Numbered from the stretch's first letter, positions 41,501 through 50,885 are shown. The stretch is 64,000 nucleotides of DNA from Norana najaformis (GCA_964023275.1 OZ029927.1:19520762-19584761), one strand, 5' to 3'. Numbers and translations: made by a program. The notes: generated from the letters alone by a model not told the origin.

Positions 41501-44500
41501 CTTAACTTCATTCCGACTAGCGTAGAGAGCGCCTCCATTTAGCCTCTCTTGAAGCGGCGCTATACAAATTTCTTCATACAATTACAGTTAAATCGGGCCT
41601 TCAGTTATTTTTTTTTTTGATTTACCAGACGTATTTTGCGGGCGGTTCGTTGGTGGTGCATCCCGTAGTCAATGTAGGTTCCTTGCCTAGTTTCAGGTCT
41701 GCAAATGTCTAGCGGTTAGCATGCTGGACAGTTGACCCAGGGGCCTGGGGTTCAAATTCCTGCGAGGGCAGAAATGTTTCGAGATCTCTGTTCTACTTGC
41801 ACCCCTAGCGAACTCTATAAAATGAGTACTGTCGCTGGGAAGGTCAGACGGCGAGAGAGGACTGGACACCCTCCTTCATATGCCGGGCTAAGAAAATGAA
41901 GTCGTACCTCTGACTGGCTCTTGAGGTTGGAACTGCTCTTCTACTTTGAATTATTTGAATTGTTGCAATGCATGAATGGTTTAGATATTGGTTGGAAGTG
42001 TATTGAGTTTGACGTTTAAACCACCCACCTGTGGTAGGGGTAAAGACGTTGGCTGAGGCCAGGCATTCCTGCCGACATGGTGTTGAATTCAACCTGCCGC
42101 AGAGCGAAGTCTGCATCCGGGGAGAGCCTTGGTTCGAGGTTTCGAAGGACTCCGTCTGGATTCAAGATTGGTGGAGTGTCGAGGCGATAATCGACCATGT
42201 AGTCCGAACGGTTCATGGCCAGCGAGACTGACTGGAAACAGTTAACTGGTGTTTCGATTGTTTCAGATGTTGTTGTGATCAGTTTCGTTTAAGAATATCT
42301 AATATGGTCCAGTGATTAGCGTGAATATCGGTTTTGGATACTTAACTGGGATACTTAACTGATAAGTCCAGTTTCAGTTTCAGATTCTTTAATGATCAGT
42401 TTCAGTTTAGGATACAAATGTATGTATGAATGTATACGTATGTATGTATGTATGTGTATATGTATGTATTAATGTATGTATGTATATATATGTATGTGTG
42501 TATATGTATGTATGTGTATATGTATGTGTATATGTATGTATTTATGTATGTATGTATGTATGTATGTACGTATGTATGTATATGTATGTAGGCTATGTTT
42601 GTTTGTTTGTATGTACGTATGTATGTATGTAATTATGTATGTATCTGAATTTTTACAGAGAGCATTTTAGGAACCCTTAAAAAGGGCTGGGAGCATGGTT
42701 GCCCAAGGGATTTAATTGACCATTTTCTGTTTCAGGTACTTTGGCGACCAGTCTCAGTTTCGGATATTCTCTTGACCAGTCTCAGTTTCGGATATTCTCT
42801 TGACCAGTCTCAGTTTCGAATATTCTCTTGACCAGTCTCAGTTTCGGATATTCTCTTGACCAGTTTCAGTTTCGGATATTCTTTTGACCAGTCTCAGTTT
42901 CGGATATTCTCTTGACCAGCATTTGAGGAACCCTTAAAAAGGGCTGGGAGCATGGCTGCCCAAGGGATTTAATTGACCATTTTCTGTTTCAGCTACTTTG
43001 GATATTCTCCGACCATTCTCAGTATCGGATATTCTCTTGATCAGTTTCAGTTTAGAATAATTTACTTTTCCTTAATTAATGTTGGTTAACTTTACCGTAC
43101 TATTTCGGATTCAGAAGGCGTTACTACGCCCTGTTATCCTCATTTTCCTGTAATAATCTTATTATTAAGCCTTCCAGTTCGACTGTTTAGTCACCCCTAA
43201 CTTAAAATCCTGGATCCGGCCCTGTTGTAAATAGGTCGATGTGTTTTAGGCTAGGCTGTTGGTAGGCGTACCTCACCTAAGCCTAGTCAACAGTCGGGGT
43301 CTAAATGCACTGAGATATATCAGCACGTGTCTAAGTGGTCCTTATCAATCCGCCTCAATTTAGTTTACTTTGATAATTGTTAAGGCGGTTCATTAACCTT
43401 AAGTGAATGATAAAGTCTGTGCTGCTTAACGTGCTGGATTTTCAACGCAGACTTTGGGGTTCAAATCCATACCAATTGAGTTCGTTTAGACACTGCCACT
43501 GTGGGTTTAAACGTTGCTAAAACATGTTCCGTATTCACGGGGACCTTAAATGGCGTGGCGCCCATTTAAATGGGCAGCGGTGGTGAAGGATCTCACTGGA
43601 GTAATTCACTGAAAATGAGCAAGGTCGAGGCCATACGGTCGCTATAGAAAAACGTGTACATTACATTTACTTCGGCTGCTTCTCTTGGTTACAGTAGCTT
43701 AAGGGACTGCTCTCTTTCTTCCTTTCCTTCTCCTACTCCTCCTCTTTCTTCTTCTTCATCCTCATTGGTCTGCGCGTCAAGTCTTCAGTGACTTCTTAAG
43801 GGCAAGTTCAGAGACACTGTTATGTAGACTAAATTATTAATGCGAAGGTTGCACTTGCCTGCTGTAGGCCTTCGTTTCTTACTGTCTCGTAGATGTCAAA
43901 CATACGCTTTATGAAGTCGTCGCCTTTCAGGACACTGCAAATTTACCAATTCAGTCTAAGAACATCGTCATATTCCAGCCCTGATTTCGGTCACGCTCCC
44001 TTAACTGTTACTATGGTTCCGATGGCAGATGTCTGCATCGTAGTGTCCTGTGAATGTTTGAGTATTTTAGTGTGAAAACGAACAGTAGATTCAAACGGGT
44101 CTTCTGGAGCACGCCTCCTTTTGGAGTTGAGGTTAGACACAAAAAACGAAAACTACCTCCACTCGTGTGAACTACCTTCCATTGAAGAAACGTTACCCCG
44201 TGCACAATAACAACAACAACACCATCATCATCATCACTGCATTTATTAAGCGCCACTAACTAATGACTATGTATCAATCTATGGCGCTGAGTGAAGGACT
44301 TCCTGAAGGTCCCTACACGATAGTCGTCTCAGAGGAGGCTCAAAACCTTAATCTCGGCGTTACAAGCTGAGTTCTCTATCCAACAGGTACCATGCCCCAT
44401 ATATCTCCCTCTGAAGAATCATTTGCCCCATATAATTCACTCCTGCCCATAGATCTTCCTCAACCCGTAATCCCAGTATTACAAGCTCAGTTCTCTACCC

Positions 44501-44895
44501 AATCAGCTAACGTGCCGTTATCTATCTCCCTCTGAAGAAGCATATCTCTTATGCATTTCGCTCCTGCTCAAAAAGATCTCCCTCGGTACTGCCATTCACA
44601 ACTTGTACCACGTCAGAACCAGAAGGGTCAGACTCGAAGCACGCAGTTTCCAACTTTTACTGAACTTCAATCGTTTGACCTTAATCTGACCTTTATCTTT
44701 AATCTTACCTCTTCAGACAGTCGGCCAGAAAATCGCGATCGTGTGCAATGCGATGCATGAGGAGGTTGAAGTCCGACTGGACGTCCACTGCCTCCTGGAA
44801 ACATCGTCTTGGAAAAGGACTGGGGAATAGGGTGAACGGAGCGTGGATAGCAAGGTCAGCGCACCCTAGGTCCGTCTGACTGCGAATGAGCACGC
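34644..44895 (-). CDS. GSS: Glutathione synthetase (ten exons; N-terminal exon not assigned)
   Basis: Joins gamma-glutamylcysteine and glycine with ATP to make glutathione in the cytosol; an ATP-grasp homodimer in eukaryotes. Exons, 5' to 3': 44895-44709, 43934-43859, 42231-42029, 41143-41101, 40593-40520, 38460-38296, 37426-37165, 36146-36065, 35894-35705, 34770-34644. All junction phases agree (1,2,0,2,0,2,2,0,1,2). Diagnostic motifs: HAPFTLFPSPFP, NRSDYM, VEFNTMSAG (the Glu and Asn ligate Mg in the human enzyme), LAGTKKVQQTLAQPG, ATFAGQYTLD, FVLKPQREGGG-NN (ATP lysine, Mg glutamate, glycine-rich loop), LYILMERIQP, GYLLRTK and EGGVARG (substrate A-loop), ending SPYLVD. Every catalytic motif is present, so the gene looks intact. 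It gives 469 residues; human GSS has ~445 from the same point, the excess coming largely from a loop in the third exon. Two introns use GC-AG ends. Confidence 0.95.
34830..35005 (+). mobile_element. SINE family E in the last GSS intron
   Basis: Contains cggtccgtacacggggacct, gggcagcagtggtgaaggat and a gctatagaagaatgtgtaaa end, followed by atttacatttacattt. Confidence 0.7.
35150..35590 (+). mobile_element. Repeat B2 split by a SINE-C insertion
   Basis: B2 sequence runs to gttagggtgggtt at 35336 and resumes tgtttaagctgagag at 35487; in the 19.6-kb copy these are contiguous. Confidence 0.7.
35340..35484 (-). mobile_element. SINE family C inserted in B2
   Basis: Reverse copy: cagcatttataaaacgcctc, ggctcgaacccgaattctct (B box on minus), aaccaataggctaccgtacc. 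Confidence 0.72.
35595..35665 (-). repeat. LINE-A 3' end fragment
   Basis: gaacaaaggctaatgccttg then agcattattgcagtggcgct, the reverse of the family A end. Confidence 0.6.
35705..35894 (-). CDS. GSS: GSS exon 9 of those found
   Basis: GNNKFGDEIRTLLEEIG, then SLYILMERIQP and SEIGIFGALVG. The donor is TGG|GCAAGT, a GC donor; the nearby GT (caa|gtaatg) would break the frame into the last exon. Confidence 0.93.
36065..36146 (-). CDS. GSS: GSS exon 8 of those found
   Basis: NEEGDKNVAMAMNDPWNF then VLKPQREGGG: the ATP-binding lysine, Mg-binding glutamate and start of the glycine-rich loop. Acceptor ctgtttccag, donor gag|gtcagt. Confidence 0.95.
36550..36830 (-). mobile_element. SINE family D in GSS intron
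   Basis: Reverse copy: aagccgacaatggacgaatt, ggacttgccgtttactcccc, tgctccgtgacagagacaaa, then gctggaacccgtaatcg with the degenerate B box. Confidence 0.7.
36965..37142 (-). mobile_element. SINE family C in GSS intron
   Basis: Reverse copy directly upstream (on the +) of a GSS exon: tttctgcatttattaggcgc, gactcgaactcgggcattcc, aaccaatcagctaccgttgt. Confidence 0.72.
37165..37426 (-). CDS. GSS: GSS exon 7 of those found
   Basis: DGLEVAIVYQRSCYSPQDF, then HLAGTKKVQQTLAQPG and ATFAGQYTLDM. Acceptor cctgaacag, donor atg|gtattc. Confidence 0.95.
37445..37785. other. Intronic sequence with repeat tail
   Basis: Short ggtaaggtaa-type runs and a promoter-less AT-rich stretch; atcaataaaggagtcaatca near 37690 with a repeated aatcaatcaat suggests the polyadenylated end of a retro-element. 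Confidence 0.4.
37786..37972. repeat. (CAGT)n then (CCGT)n microsatellite
   Basis: About 150 bp of near-perfect GTCA followed by about 28 bp of GTCC. Confidence 0.96.
38296..38460 (-). CDS. GSS: GSS exon 6 of those found
   Basis: AVVLFLVYKADFNTYDQRRL, then VKVIRRSLQDIHDRGRL: the segment linking the lid and substrate domains in the human enzyme. Acceptor tttaaatag, donor gat|gtagga. An (ATC)n run starts 18 bp upstream of the acceptor. Confidence 0.92.
38478..38542. repeat. (ATC)n microsatellite
   Basis: Triplet run within the GSS intron, immediately before the acceptor of the next exon on the minus strand. Confidence 0.94.
38660..39380. repeat. Degenerate repeats of a gtcgacgtcaacggc phrase
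   Basis: Variants of aatgtcgacgtcaacggccc followed by gccacaagatgtcgctaaac occur at about 38676, 38835, 39120, 39210 and 39320. Spacing is irregular (90-290 bp). No coding signal. Confidence 0.55.
39727..40410. repeat. 8-bp (ATTAATTC)n satellite
   Basis: Nearly 700 bp of attcatta with blocks of attcattg, attaactc and attcgtta variants. It fills much of one GSS intron and ends ~110 bp before an exon. Confidence 0.96.
40520..40593 (-). CDS. GSS: GSS exon 5 of those found
   Basis: VPINRAADGLAEGVVMAWNL then YGNV. The donor TTAA|GTACGC keeps phase 2 and gives YGNVNAVVLFL across the junction; the nearer gt (tacg|gtaacg) does not fit the next exon. Confidence 0.88.
40600..41095. other. GSS intron with CATA microsatellite
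   Basis: AT/CA-rich short runs at 40685-40735 and 40835-40940; no gene. Confidence 0.5.
41101..41143 (-). CDS. GSS: GSS 43-bp micro-exon
   Basis: One base completes an Arg codon, then FFLEERGLYDKVEN, phase 0 end. Acceptor atgtttcag, donor aac|gtaaga. Both phases are required to connect its neighbours, and the length matches the human protein here. Confidence 0.9.
41695..41910 (+). mobile_element. SINE family G, uninterrupted copy
   Basis: tctagcggttagcatgctgg head, ggttcaaattcc B box, gaaatgtttcgagatctctg, cctccttcatatgccgggct. This is the reference for the MITE-split copy at 14.1 kb. Confidence 0.75.
42029..42231 (-). CDS. GSS: GSS exon 3 of those found
   Basis: SVSLAMNRSDYMVDYRL, an insertion relative to human (TPPILNPDGVLRNLEPRLSP), then FALRQVEFNTMSAGMPGL with the Mg-binding Glu and Asn. 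Acceptor tgtttccag, donor cag|gtgggt. Confidence 0.95.
42419..42645. repeat. (GTAT)n microsatellite
   Basis: Degenerate tatg/gtat units. Confidence 0.92.
42655..43060. repeat. 28-bp minisatellite framed by an 80-bp duplication
   Basis: Six copies of ttgaccagtctcagtttcgg plus atattctc (about 42745-42920). On each side is a copy of aggaacccttaaaaagggct followed by gcccaagggatttaattgac (42667 and 42928), so the whole block was duplicated around the array. Confidence 0.88.
43061..43400. other. GSS intron, nothing recognised
   Basis: Mixed sequence without repeat, motif or frame. Confidence 0.5.
43405..43672 (+). mobile_element. SINE family E with tRNA-like head
   Basis: Head gcttaacgtgctggattttc with B box ggttcaaatcc at about 43459, body cacggggaccttaaatggcg, end gctatagaaaaacgtgtaca. 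This is the most complete member of the family. Confidence 0.75.
43859..43934 (-). CDS. GSS: GSS exon 2 of those found
   Basis: VLKGDDFIKRMFDIYETVRN then EGLQQ. Acceptor atttgcag; donor CAG|GCAAGT is a textbook GC-type donor and gives phase 0 into NRSDYM exon. Confidence 0.93.
44222..44402 (-). mobile_element. SINE family C in GSS intron
   Basis: Reverse copy: actgcatttattaagcgcca, ggtccctacacgatagtcg, gttctctatccaacaggtac. Parts of a second head follow at about 44460-44525. Confidence 0.75.
44709..44895 (-). CDS. GSS: GSS first exon found
   Basis: VLIRSQTDLGCADLAIHAPF, then TLFPSPFPRRCFQEAVDVQ and SDFNLLMHRIAHDRDFL. Acceptor gtttacttctatag, donor gag|gtaaga. It begins in phase 1, so an upstream exon ending in one base (a Gly codon's G) must supply about 30 N-terminal residues. 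Two donors upstream would fit the phase, at 48984 (aagag|gtgagt) and 48580 (tcacg|gtaagt), but neither encodes a convincing N-terminus. Confidence 0.95.
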
Positions 44896-44985
44896 CTATA
44901 GAAGTAAACATTTTAAAATCAGCACAGTTAGCGAGAAGAGCCTTCGATTGGTTCTTAGAAATGCTCACATAATGTTCACTACTGA

Positions 44986-45035
44986 AGTGCATTAAGATAT
45001 GATATCAGATACTTGATACCATATCTTAATGCACT
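44986..45035. repeat. Perfect 16-bp inverted repeat (hairpin)
   Basis: agtgcattaagatatg at 44986-45001 pairs with catatcttaatgcact at 45020-45035, with an 18-base loop. It lies just left of the 68-bp satellite. Confidence 0.85.
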
Positions 45036-45087
45036 CATGATTGCGCGGTACGGTGGTCTATCGTTAACACCGTTTGGTCAATGATCG

Positions 45088-45645
45088 TAAAATCCTTATT
45101 CACTGACAAGTGATTTTAAAATGACATATGATTTTCATCTTACCGCTACTGAAGGCAAAGTCCTTAATCACTGACATGTGATTTTAAAATGACATGTGAT
45201 TTTCATCTTACCGTTACTAAAGCCAAAATCCTTAATCACTGACATGTGATTTTAAAATGACATGTGATTTTCATCTTACCGCTACTGAAGGCAAAATCCT
45301 TAATCAATGACATGTGATTTTAAAATGACATGTGATTTTCATCTTACCGTTACTAAAGCCAAAATCCTTAATCACTGACATGTGATTTTAAAATGACATG
45401 TGATTTTCATCTTACAGCTACTGAAGGCAAAATCCTTAATCACTGACATGTGATTTTAAAATGACATGTGATTTTTATCTTACCGCTACTGAAGGCAAAA
45501 TCCTTAATCACTGACATGTGATTTTAAAATGACATGTGATTTTCATCTTACCGCTACTGAAGGCAAAATCCTTAATCACTGACATGTGATTTTAAAATGA
45601 CATGTGATTTTCATCTTACCGCTACTGAAGGCAAAATCCTTCGCG
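45088..45645. repeat. 68-bp satellite, about 8 copies
   Basis: The word tccttaatca recurs every 68 bp (45161, 45229, 45297 and on). Each unit has two copies of gacatgtgattttaaaa-like sequence around a short palindromic core, and catcttaccgctactgaagg. Two variants alternate in part of the array (gctactgaaggc and gttactaaagcc). Confidence 0.95.
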
Positions 45646-45731
45646 GCAGAGACTAGGCCTCGTAGGTTCTTCTGCGATAACGGCTCTTTAAGAGCGGCGC
45701 CCATCTCCCTTGTTCTACAATAATAGACACG

Positions 45732-45785
45732 TCTAATCTAATCTGATCTGATGACTTCTATAGCGCCGTTATCATAATACCCTTC
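45732..45785. repeat. LINE-A 3' end fragment
   Basis: gtctaatctaatctgatctg then tatagcgccgttatcataat. Confidence 0.6.
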
Positions 45786-46088
45786 ATACGAACTCACCAA
45801 CACTTCGTCTCTTGCGATTTCTGCGCAGTTCTTTAACTCAAAGCTGAAAATACTCCTTTTCCACAAATCCTATCCTGATTCTTCCCTTTATCTATCTTCT
45901 ATCTCCCATTTCATAAACCAACCACCGTAGGCGTCCGATTGTCTGCCTGCTTGACTCCTGAATCTTGACCTAGAACCGAACACTTTTGCCTATCGATTTT
46001 GTTTTGACTGAACGCCTGTGAATAAGCTGGTTCCTGCGACTTAGCTTTCGCTGGGCGCTGTAAAAATCTCGAGATTACGATTACGGCT
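45785..46088 (+). mobile_element. LINE-B 3' end
   Basis: cgaactcaccaacacttcgt, a remnant of the SKLK(T/I)LLFHKSY coding end, cttgacctagaaccgaacac, gactgaacgcctgtgaataa, tgggcgctgtaaaaatctcg, attacgattacgg. Confidence 0.75.
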
Positions 46089-46339
46089 ACTATCATTCGA
46101 TGGTCGATTCAAGTCAAAATCGCAATCAAAATCATACACCGTTGGAGAAGCCGGGTCGAATGCCATCCTTACTTACGCACATAAGCCTTACACATACCGG
46201 TATAGAGACATTTCTTTTAAAGCTCTTTCGGTTTAAGCAAATCTTCTTCTAGCAAATGCGGTTCGAGCAGTCGCAATCGTCATGACCAGCGAGGTGAAGA
46301 GTCAGTAGTTCGCCGCTGAAGCGTGTTTGCGGACAAACA

Positions 46340-47032
46340 TTAACAATATCCATTGTCTGTACTGCCCCACAGAAAGAAACTAGTCATTGATGGAAACCAA
46401 CTGGAGAATGTGGAAAAGTTCACATATCTAGGGAGCAACACGACGTATGACCTAGACAGCAGAAAGGAAGTATGGACAAGGATAGCAAGGGCTGCAGCAA
46501 CACTAAAGGCTATGGATAAAATCTGGAGAAGTAAAGCGATAAAATTGGAAACTAAGGTGAAAGTACTAAAGACGTGCATCTTCAGCGGAGTGCTCTACGG
46601 ATGCGAGTCCTGGGTGGTAACAAAGGATTAGAGCAAAGGATGCTGTCTTTCGAAAGAAAGTGCTATCGAAAGATTTTGGGAATAGGCTGGACACAAAAGG
46701 TCACAAACACAGAGCTATACAAACGAATACGCCCTAAGGAAACCATCATGCAGAACCTGATCAAGAGAAAGCTGAAACTTTTTGGACATATCTGCAGAAT
46801 GAAGGATGATCGGAAAATAAAAACACTAATGTTTGGCAGGATGGAGGGGACAAATCGAAGAGGAAGGCCACACAGGGAATGGCTGGATGACATCATCGGG
46901 TGGGGAGGAGCATCACTCCAAGAGCTGAGTCACACGGCAATGGACAGGGAGCGATGGAAGAACTTGGTGAAGACGGCAGCGGACACCTACGGGCGCTGAG
47001 CCCATGGTTCTTGATGATGATGATGATGTACT
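46340..47032 (+). pseudogene. Frameshifted C-terminal remnant of a LINE reverse transcriptase
   Basis: Two frames continue one another: FTYLGSNTTYDLDSRKEVW, then CIFSGVLYGCESWVVTKD to a stop at 46629; then LEQRMLSFERKCYRKILGI, LFGHICRMKDD, RRGRPHREWLDDI to a stop at 46997-46999. These are hallmarks of the C-terminal tail of endonuclease-reverse-transcriptase LINEs, I think RTE-like or a relative. The 3' end is followed by a short (TGA)n tail (47014-47027), typical of a 5'-truncated insertion. Confidence 0.85.
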
Positions 47033-47815
47033 GCCCCATACCTACACAAAGGATCATTGGCTTCACCCCATTTGACCCCAGGTTGCATGCACAGCAGCCC
47101 TGATCAGTCCGCAATCGGTTGAGCGCAGACCAGGGTCGTCGAGGCAAGTTGAAACTTGAAGGACAGACAGACGGGTCGACGATGAAGGAGTGGTTGTTTA
47201 CATTCGCTGCTGCCCATTCGTCCCTCCATCTCGAAATAGCTGTTATGTCCCCAAATTGGGCGTCTTGAGCACAGGCCTGCTGGCGGGTGCAATGATATCG
47301 TCATGAAGTGGCAAGTCCTTGTTAGAATCGATGTTTTTCAGGAGGCGTGAGGTGGCCTCCATTCTACGGAGATGAGGTGACTCTTGGATCTCGACCTAGG
47401 GCCGAACCCTTCTTGCCTAGAGATGTTGCTTAGAACCGGCATCCATGGCAGCTAAGTTGGGCGCAGTGTTCCTGCTCATGAGAGCATGGAGCGGGTCATC
47501 AACTAAACGTACGTGGGTCGAGCGACACCATACGGGGGCACAATACTCCGCTGCGTGGTAGCAAAGAGCCTAATCCAAACAGACTAACCCTAACCCAAGG
47601 GCTGAAGTTCAGGTAGTGGCACCCCAAGTTGAGCCAGAGGGTTTGCTCAGCAGGCTGTTTCGAGGGTTGGTCTTGACTGCAGTCTTCTTCAAGTGGAGAT
47701 GGTATGTTAGTGACCTGTCCAGGGTCACGTCCTGATGTGTAGGTAAGCGAATCAACAGCCCTGCAACCTGAAGCTTCTAACTGCATGCGCTATGCAACCA
47801 AACACCTAAGAATAG
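47033..47815. other. Intergenic sequence, nothing recognised
   Basis: Mixed sequence, several overlapping short frames without domains. Confidence 0.45.
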
Positions 47816-47817
47816 AT

Positions 47818-47958
47818 ATGTAATCGTAATCATAAACTCGAGTTTTCTACAGCGCCCAACGAAAGCTAAGTCGCGGGAACCAACTTATTCACAGACGCTC
47901 AGCCGAAACAAAATCGATAGGCAAGAAGGGTTTGGTTCCAGGTCAAAATCCAAGAGTC
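47818..47958 (-). mobile_element. LINE-B 3' end fragment
   Basis: taatcgtaatcataaactcg, cagcgcccaacgaaagctaa, aatcgataggcaagaagggt; continues into the CAGG array. Confidence 0.72.
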
Positions 47959-48104
47959 AAGAGGCAGGCAGGCAGGCAGCCAGGCAGCCAGGCAGGCAGG
48001 CAGGCAGGCAGCCAGGCAGGCAGGCAGGCAGGCAGGCAGGCATGCAGGCAGGCAGGCAGGCATGCAGGCAGGCAGGCAGGCATGCAGGCAGGCAGGCAGG
48101 CATG

Positions 48105-48144
<40 letters not shown>

Positions 48145-48176
48145 CATGCAGGCAGGCAGGCAGGCAGGCAGGCAGC
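47959..48176. repeat. (GGCA)n microsatellite grown inside LINE-B
   Basis: Tandem caggcaggcagg with gcatgcaggc variants. Other LINE-B copies have just two or three CAGG/CTGC units at this point (ggcaggcagacag), so the array is an expansion of an internal LINE-B motif. Confidence 0.93.
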
Positions 48177-48669
48177 GGCGTGGTGTTGTTTGGAATTAGA
48201 TCTGCTGGATAGATAAGGGGAAGAAGAGGAATCAGGATAACAGTAGCTGCCTCCTTCACATTCCAGTCACCGCATGATGCTAAGAAATCAAAAATTGAAC
48301 TGCACGAATCTCAGAACTTTCAGCTGTTTACAGTTTTTCTTAAATGTTCCGTTCAATGACCTTTTGAACCCACGCGTTCTCTGCTTGGATGGCCCTCCCT
48401 CTCTGCACGAGGCATATAGCTCTATATACGGTCCCCGTGTATACCAGGACACCGAGAAGACTTTGCCGCAGTACTAATGAACACGTTGTTGCGTAATTAT
48501 ACACACAGACAGTAAACATACGGCCTAGATATGTTTTTTCTGAACGTGATTAACGACCTTTTGACCTGGATTAACTTACCGTGAGCAAATGATTTATTTC
48601 CGAACAACGGGTACTCCAAAAGATTGCTGCAATCAACTCGGCTGTATGCCTGCTTACTAGGCCTACTCA

Positions 48670-48930
48670 AACGTCCACTCAAAACTGAAAACACTCATCT
48701 TCCGCAGATCCTATCCTGATTCCTCGTCTTCCCCTTATCTATCCCGCAGATCCAATTCCAAACACCTCCCACCGTAGCCATCTCACTGCCTGCCTGCCCG
48801 ACTCTTGGATCTCGAACCCTTCTTACCTGTCGATTTTGTTTTGACTCAGCACCTGTGAATAAGCTGGTTCCCGCGACTTAGCTTTCATTGGGAGCTGTAG
48901 AAATCTCGAGCTTACGAATACGATTACGAT
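48670..48930 (+). mobile_element. LINE-B 3' end
   Basis: tcaaaactgaaaacactcat, ccgactcttggatctcgaac, gattttgttttgactcagca, gggagctgtagaaatctcga, attacgattactac. Confidence 0.75.
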
Positions 48931-49189
48931 TACTACATAGATGGTTCCCTTAGTCCAGTTGGACAGTTTAAGTCATAACTCACCTCTTAGCATAGCATGT
49001 CTGCATTGACCAACGACTTCTGTGTGTTTACGGTTTAAGCCGTGATCTAGGCCTACCCGTAGGTGTCTCTAGATGATATACATGCCTTTTTAACCGGCCT
49101 ATTAATTTGCGACCTTTATACGTCACACTGAAAACAGCTAGTGATAAGACAAGCTGTCTACACGTGAGTATATAATTGGAGAGGACCAT

Positions 49190-49318
49190 CTGACCTGGAA
49201 CCCAAGCCCTTCTGCCTATCGATTTTGTTTTGACTGAGCGACTGTGAATAAGCTGGTTCCCGCGACTTAGATTTCGTTGGGCGCTGTAGAAATCTCGGGC
49301 TTACGATTACGATATAAA
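49190..49318 (+). mobile_element. LINE-B 3' end fragment
   Basis: gacctggaacccaagccctt, gattttgttttgactgagcg, gggcgctgtagaaatctcgg, ttacgattacgat. Confidence 0.72.
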
Positions 49319-49617
49319 ATGTTCTGTTACAATTTTACAGGAACAGTTACAATTACGGTTGTGCTTTGACCAGCTTATCCTCTCGTTATTACGTGATGTA
49401 CGTGTAACCGAATATAGGCCTGGATAGCTACATTGGTTAACACGCACGTCAAGGCGCCTCTGTGCGTGAGGGCGCGGCTTCGCATACCGATTGTGGCTTA
49501 TTGAAGAGATTTTAATCTCATGTTAGTAAGGTCAAAATTCTCTCTTAATTTTGTTCGCAGTGCACTCATTGGCCTACCACCTGGACCCAATGACATCAGT
49601 AGGGCTATGTGTGTGTA

Positions 49618-49986
49618 TAAATACACACATACATGCATGCATACATACATACATACATACATACATACACTCATACATACATACATACATACATACACTC
49701 ATACATACATAGATACATACATACATACATACATACGTACATACACTCATACATACATACATACATACACTCATACATACATACATAGATAGATACATAC
49801 ATACATACATACACTCATACATACACACATACATACACACATACAGACATGCATACATACATACATACATACAGACATGCATACATACATACACACATAC
49901 ATACATACGTACATACACTCATACATACATACATACATACATACATACATACATACGTACATACACTCATACATACATACATATAT
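49618..49986. repeat. (CATA)n microsatellite
   Basis: Tetranucleotide run with acactcatac and acagacatgc variants. Confidence 0.95.
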
Positions 49987-50342
49987 TTGTTTTTGCCATT
50001 CTGTAATTCTAGCCCAATGTCGCGGATAGTTTTCGTTTGGAATTTTAACTGGTTTAAGTTTGATGCGCCACCTACCGAATGAGATTGATGTTCATGTTCT
50101 TCTCTAGTTCTCAACAGGATGCGGGTTGAATAGAACAGTAATAACTACGTATCCATTTTCCACTACTCTTCGTTGTAGTTCAATATAGCATGATTTCTTA
50201 TGCCATACTTATTATGTCATTTTGTTAACAATAGAAACTCACCTTTCTGACTTTAAAAATGTGCCATTTATTTGTAACGTAAGTCCAGCAGTAATACGTA
50301 AATTTCTGGATTTTACACGGTAAAAGTAACGGACTTCAATGT

Positions 50343-50530
50343 CGTAATCGTAATCGTAAACTCGAGAATTCTACAGCGTCCCATGAGAACTAAGTCGTAG
50401 GAACCAGCTTCTTCACAGGCGCTCAGGTTAAACAAATTCGATGGGTAAGAAAAGTCCGGTTCCAGATGAAGATCCAAGAGTCATGCAGCCAGACCTGGGC
50501 AGAGATTGCAAGAGGTGGTGTTTGGTGAGT
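50343..50530 (-). mobile_element. LINE-B 3' end fragment
   Basis: gtaatcgtaatcgtaaactc, ttcacaggcgctcaggttaa, gaagatccaagagtcatgc. Confidence 0.68.
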
Positions 50531-50559
50531 TCGTATAATGGGTCTGGTATCGTCGGAAG

Positions 50560-50775
50560 TCTGTTTGGGCTTTCAGACAGCCACTAAGACTCATCTCTTC
50601 TGAACTAATTAGCCTACCTCTGTAGGCTGTTTCCATGTCTTCTTGTCGGATTCCCTTATTGGCTTTTTCCACCAGACTCACCCTGAAATTTGGTTTGCAC
50701 AATGATTTTTGTTTAGTAGCGACCATCAACGGATGCCTTGAGTATTTTTACAATGGCCTACATACGTTTTAGATT
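50560..50775 (+). mobile_element. LINE-A 3' end
   Basis: A short coding-end remnant, then tagtagcgaccatcaacgga and tgccttgagtatttttacaa, the family A 3' end in reverse of the 19.0-kb copy. It runs into the TTG/ATT array at 50775. Confidence 0.55.
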
Positions 50776-50791
50776 GTTGTTGTTGTTGTTG

Positions 50792-50885
<94 letters not shown>

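Noticed and set aside
41360-41581. Coding exon on the minus strand
   Set aside because: An open frame of 73 codons is present but it is not GSS-like and contains a repeat tail (ggcgctatacaaatttcttc).
48497-48694. GSS N-terminal exon ending at 48580
   Set aside because: The donor and phase fit and the end reads SFAHG, but the upstream residues do not resemble a GSS N-terminus and no start codon is in place.
48984-49060. GSS N-terminal exon ending at 48984
   Set aside because: The donor aagag|gtgagt and phase fit and HAMLRG before VLIRS is plausible, but no clear acceptor or start codon supports it. Kept only as a candidate.
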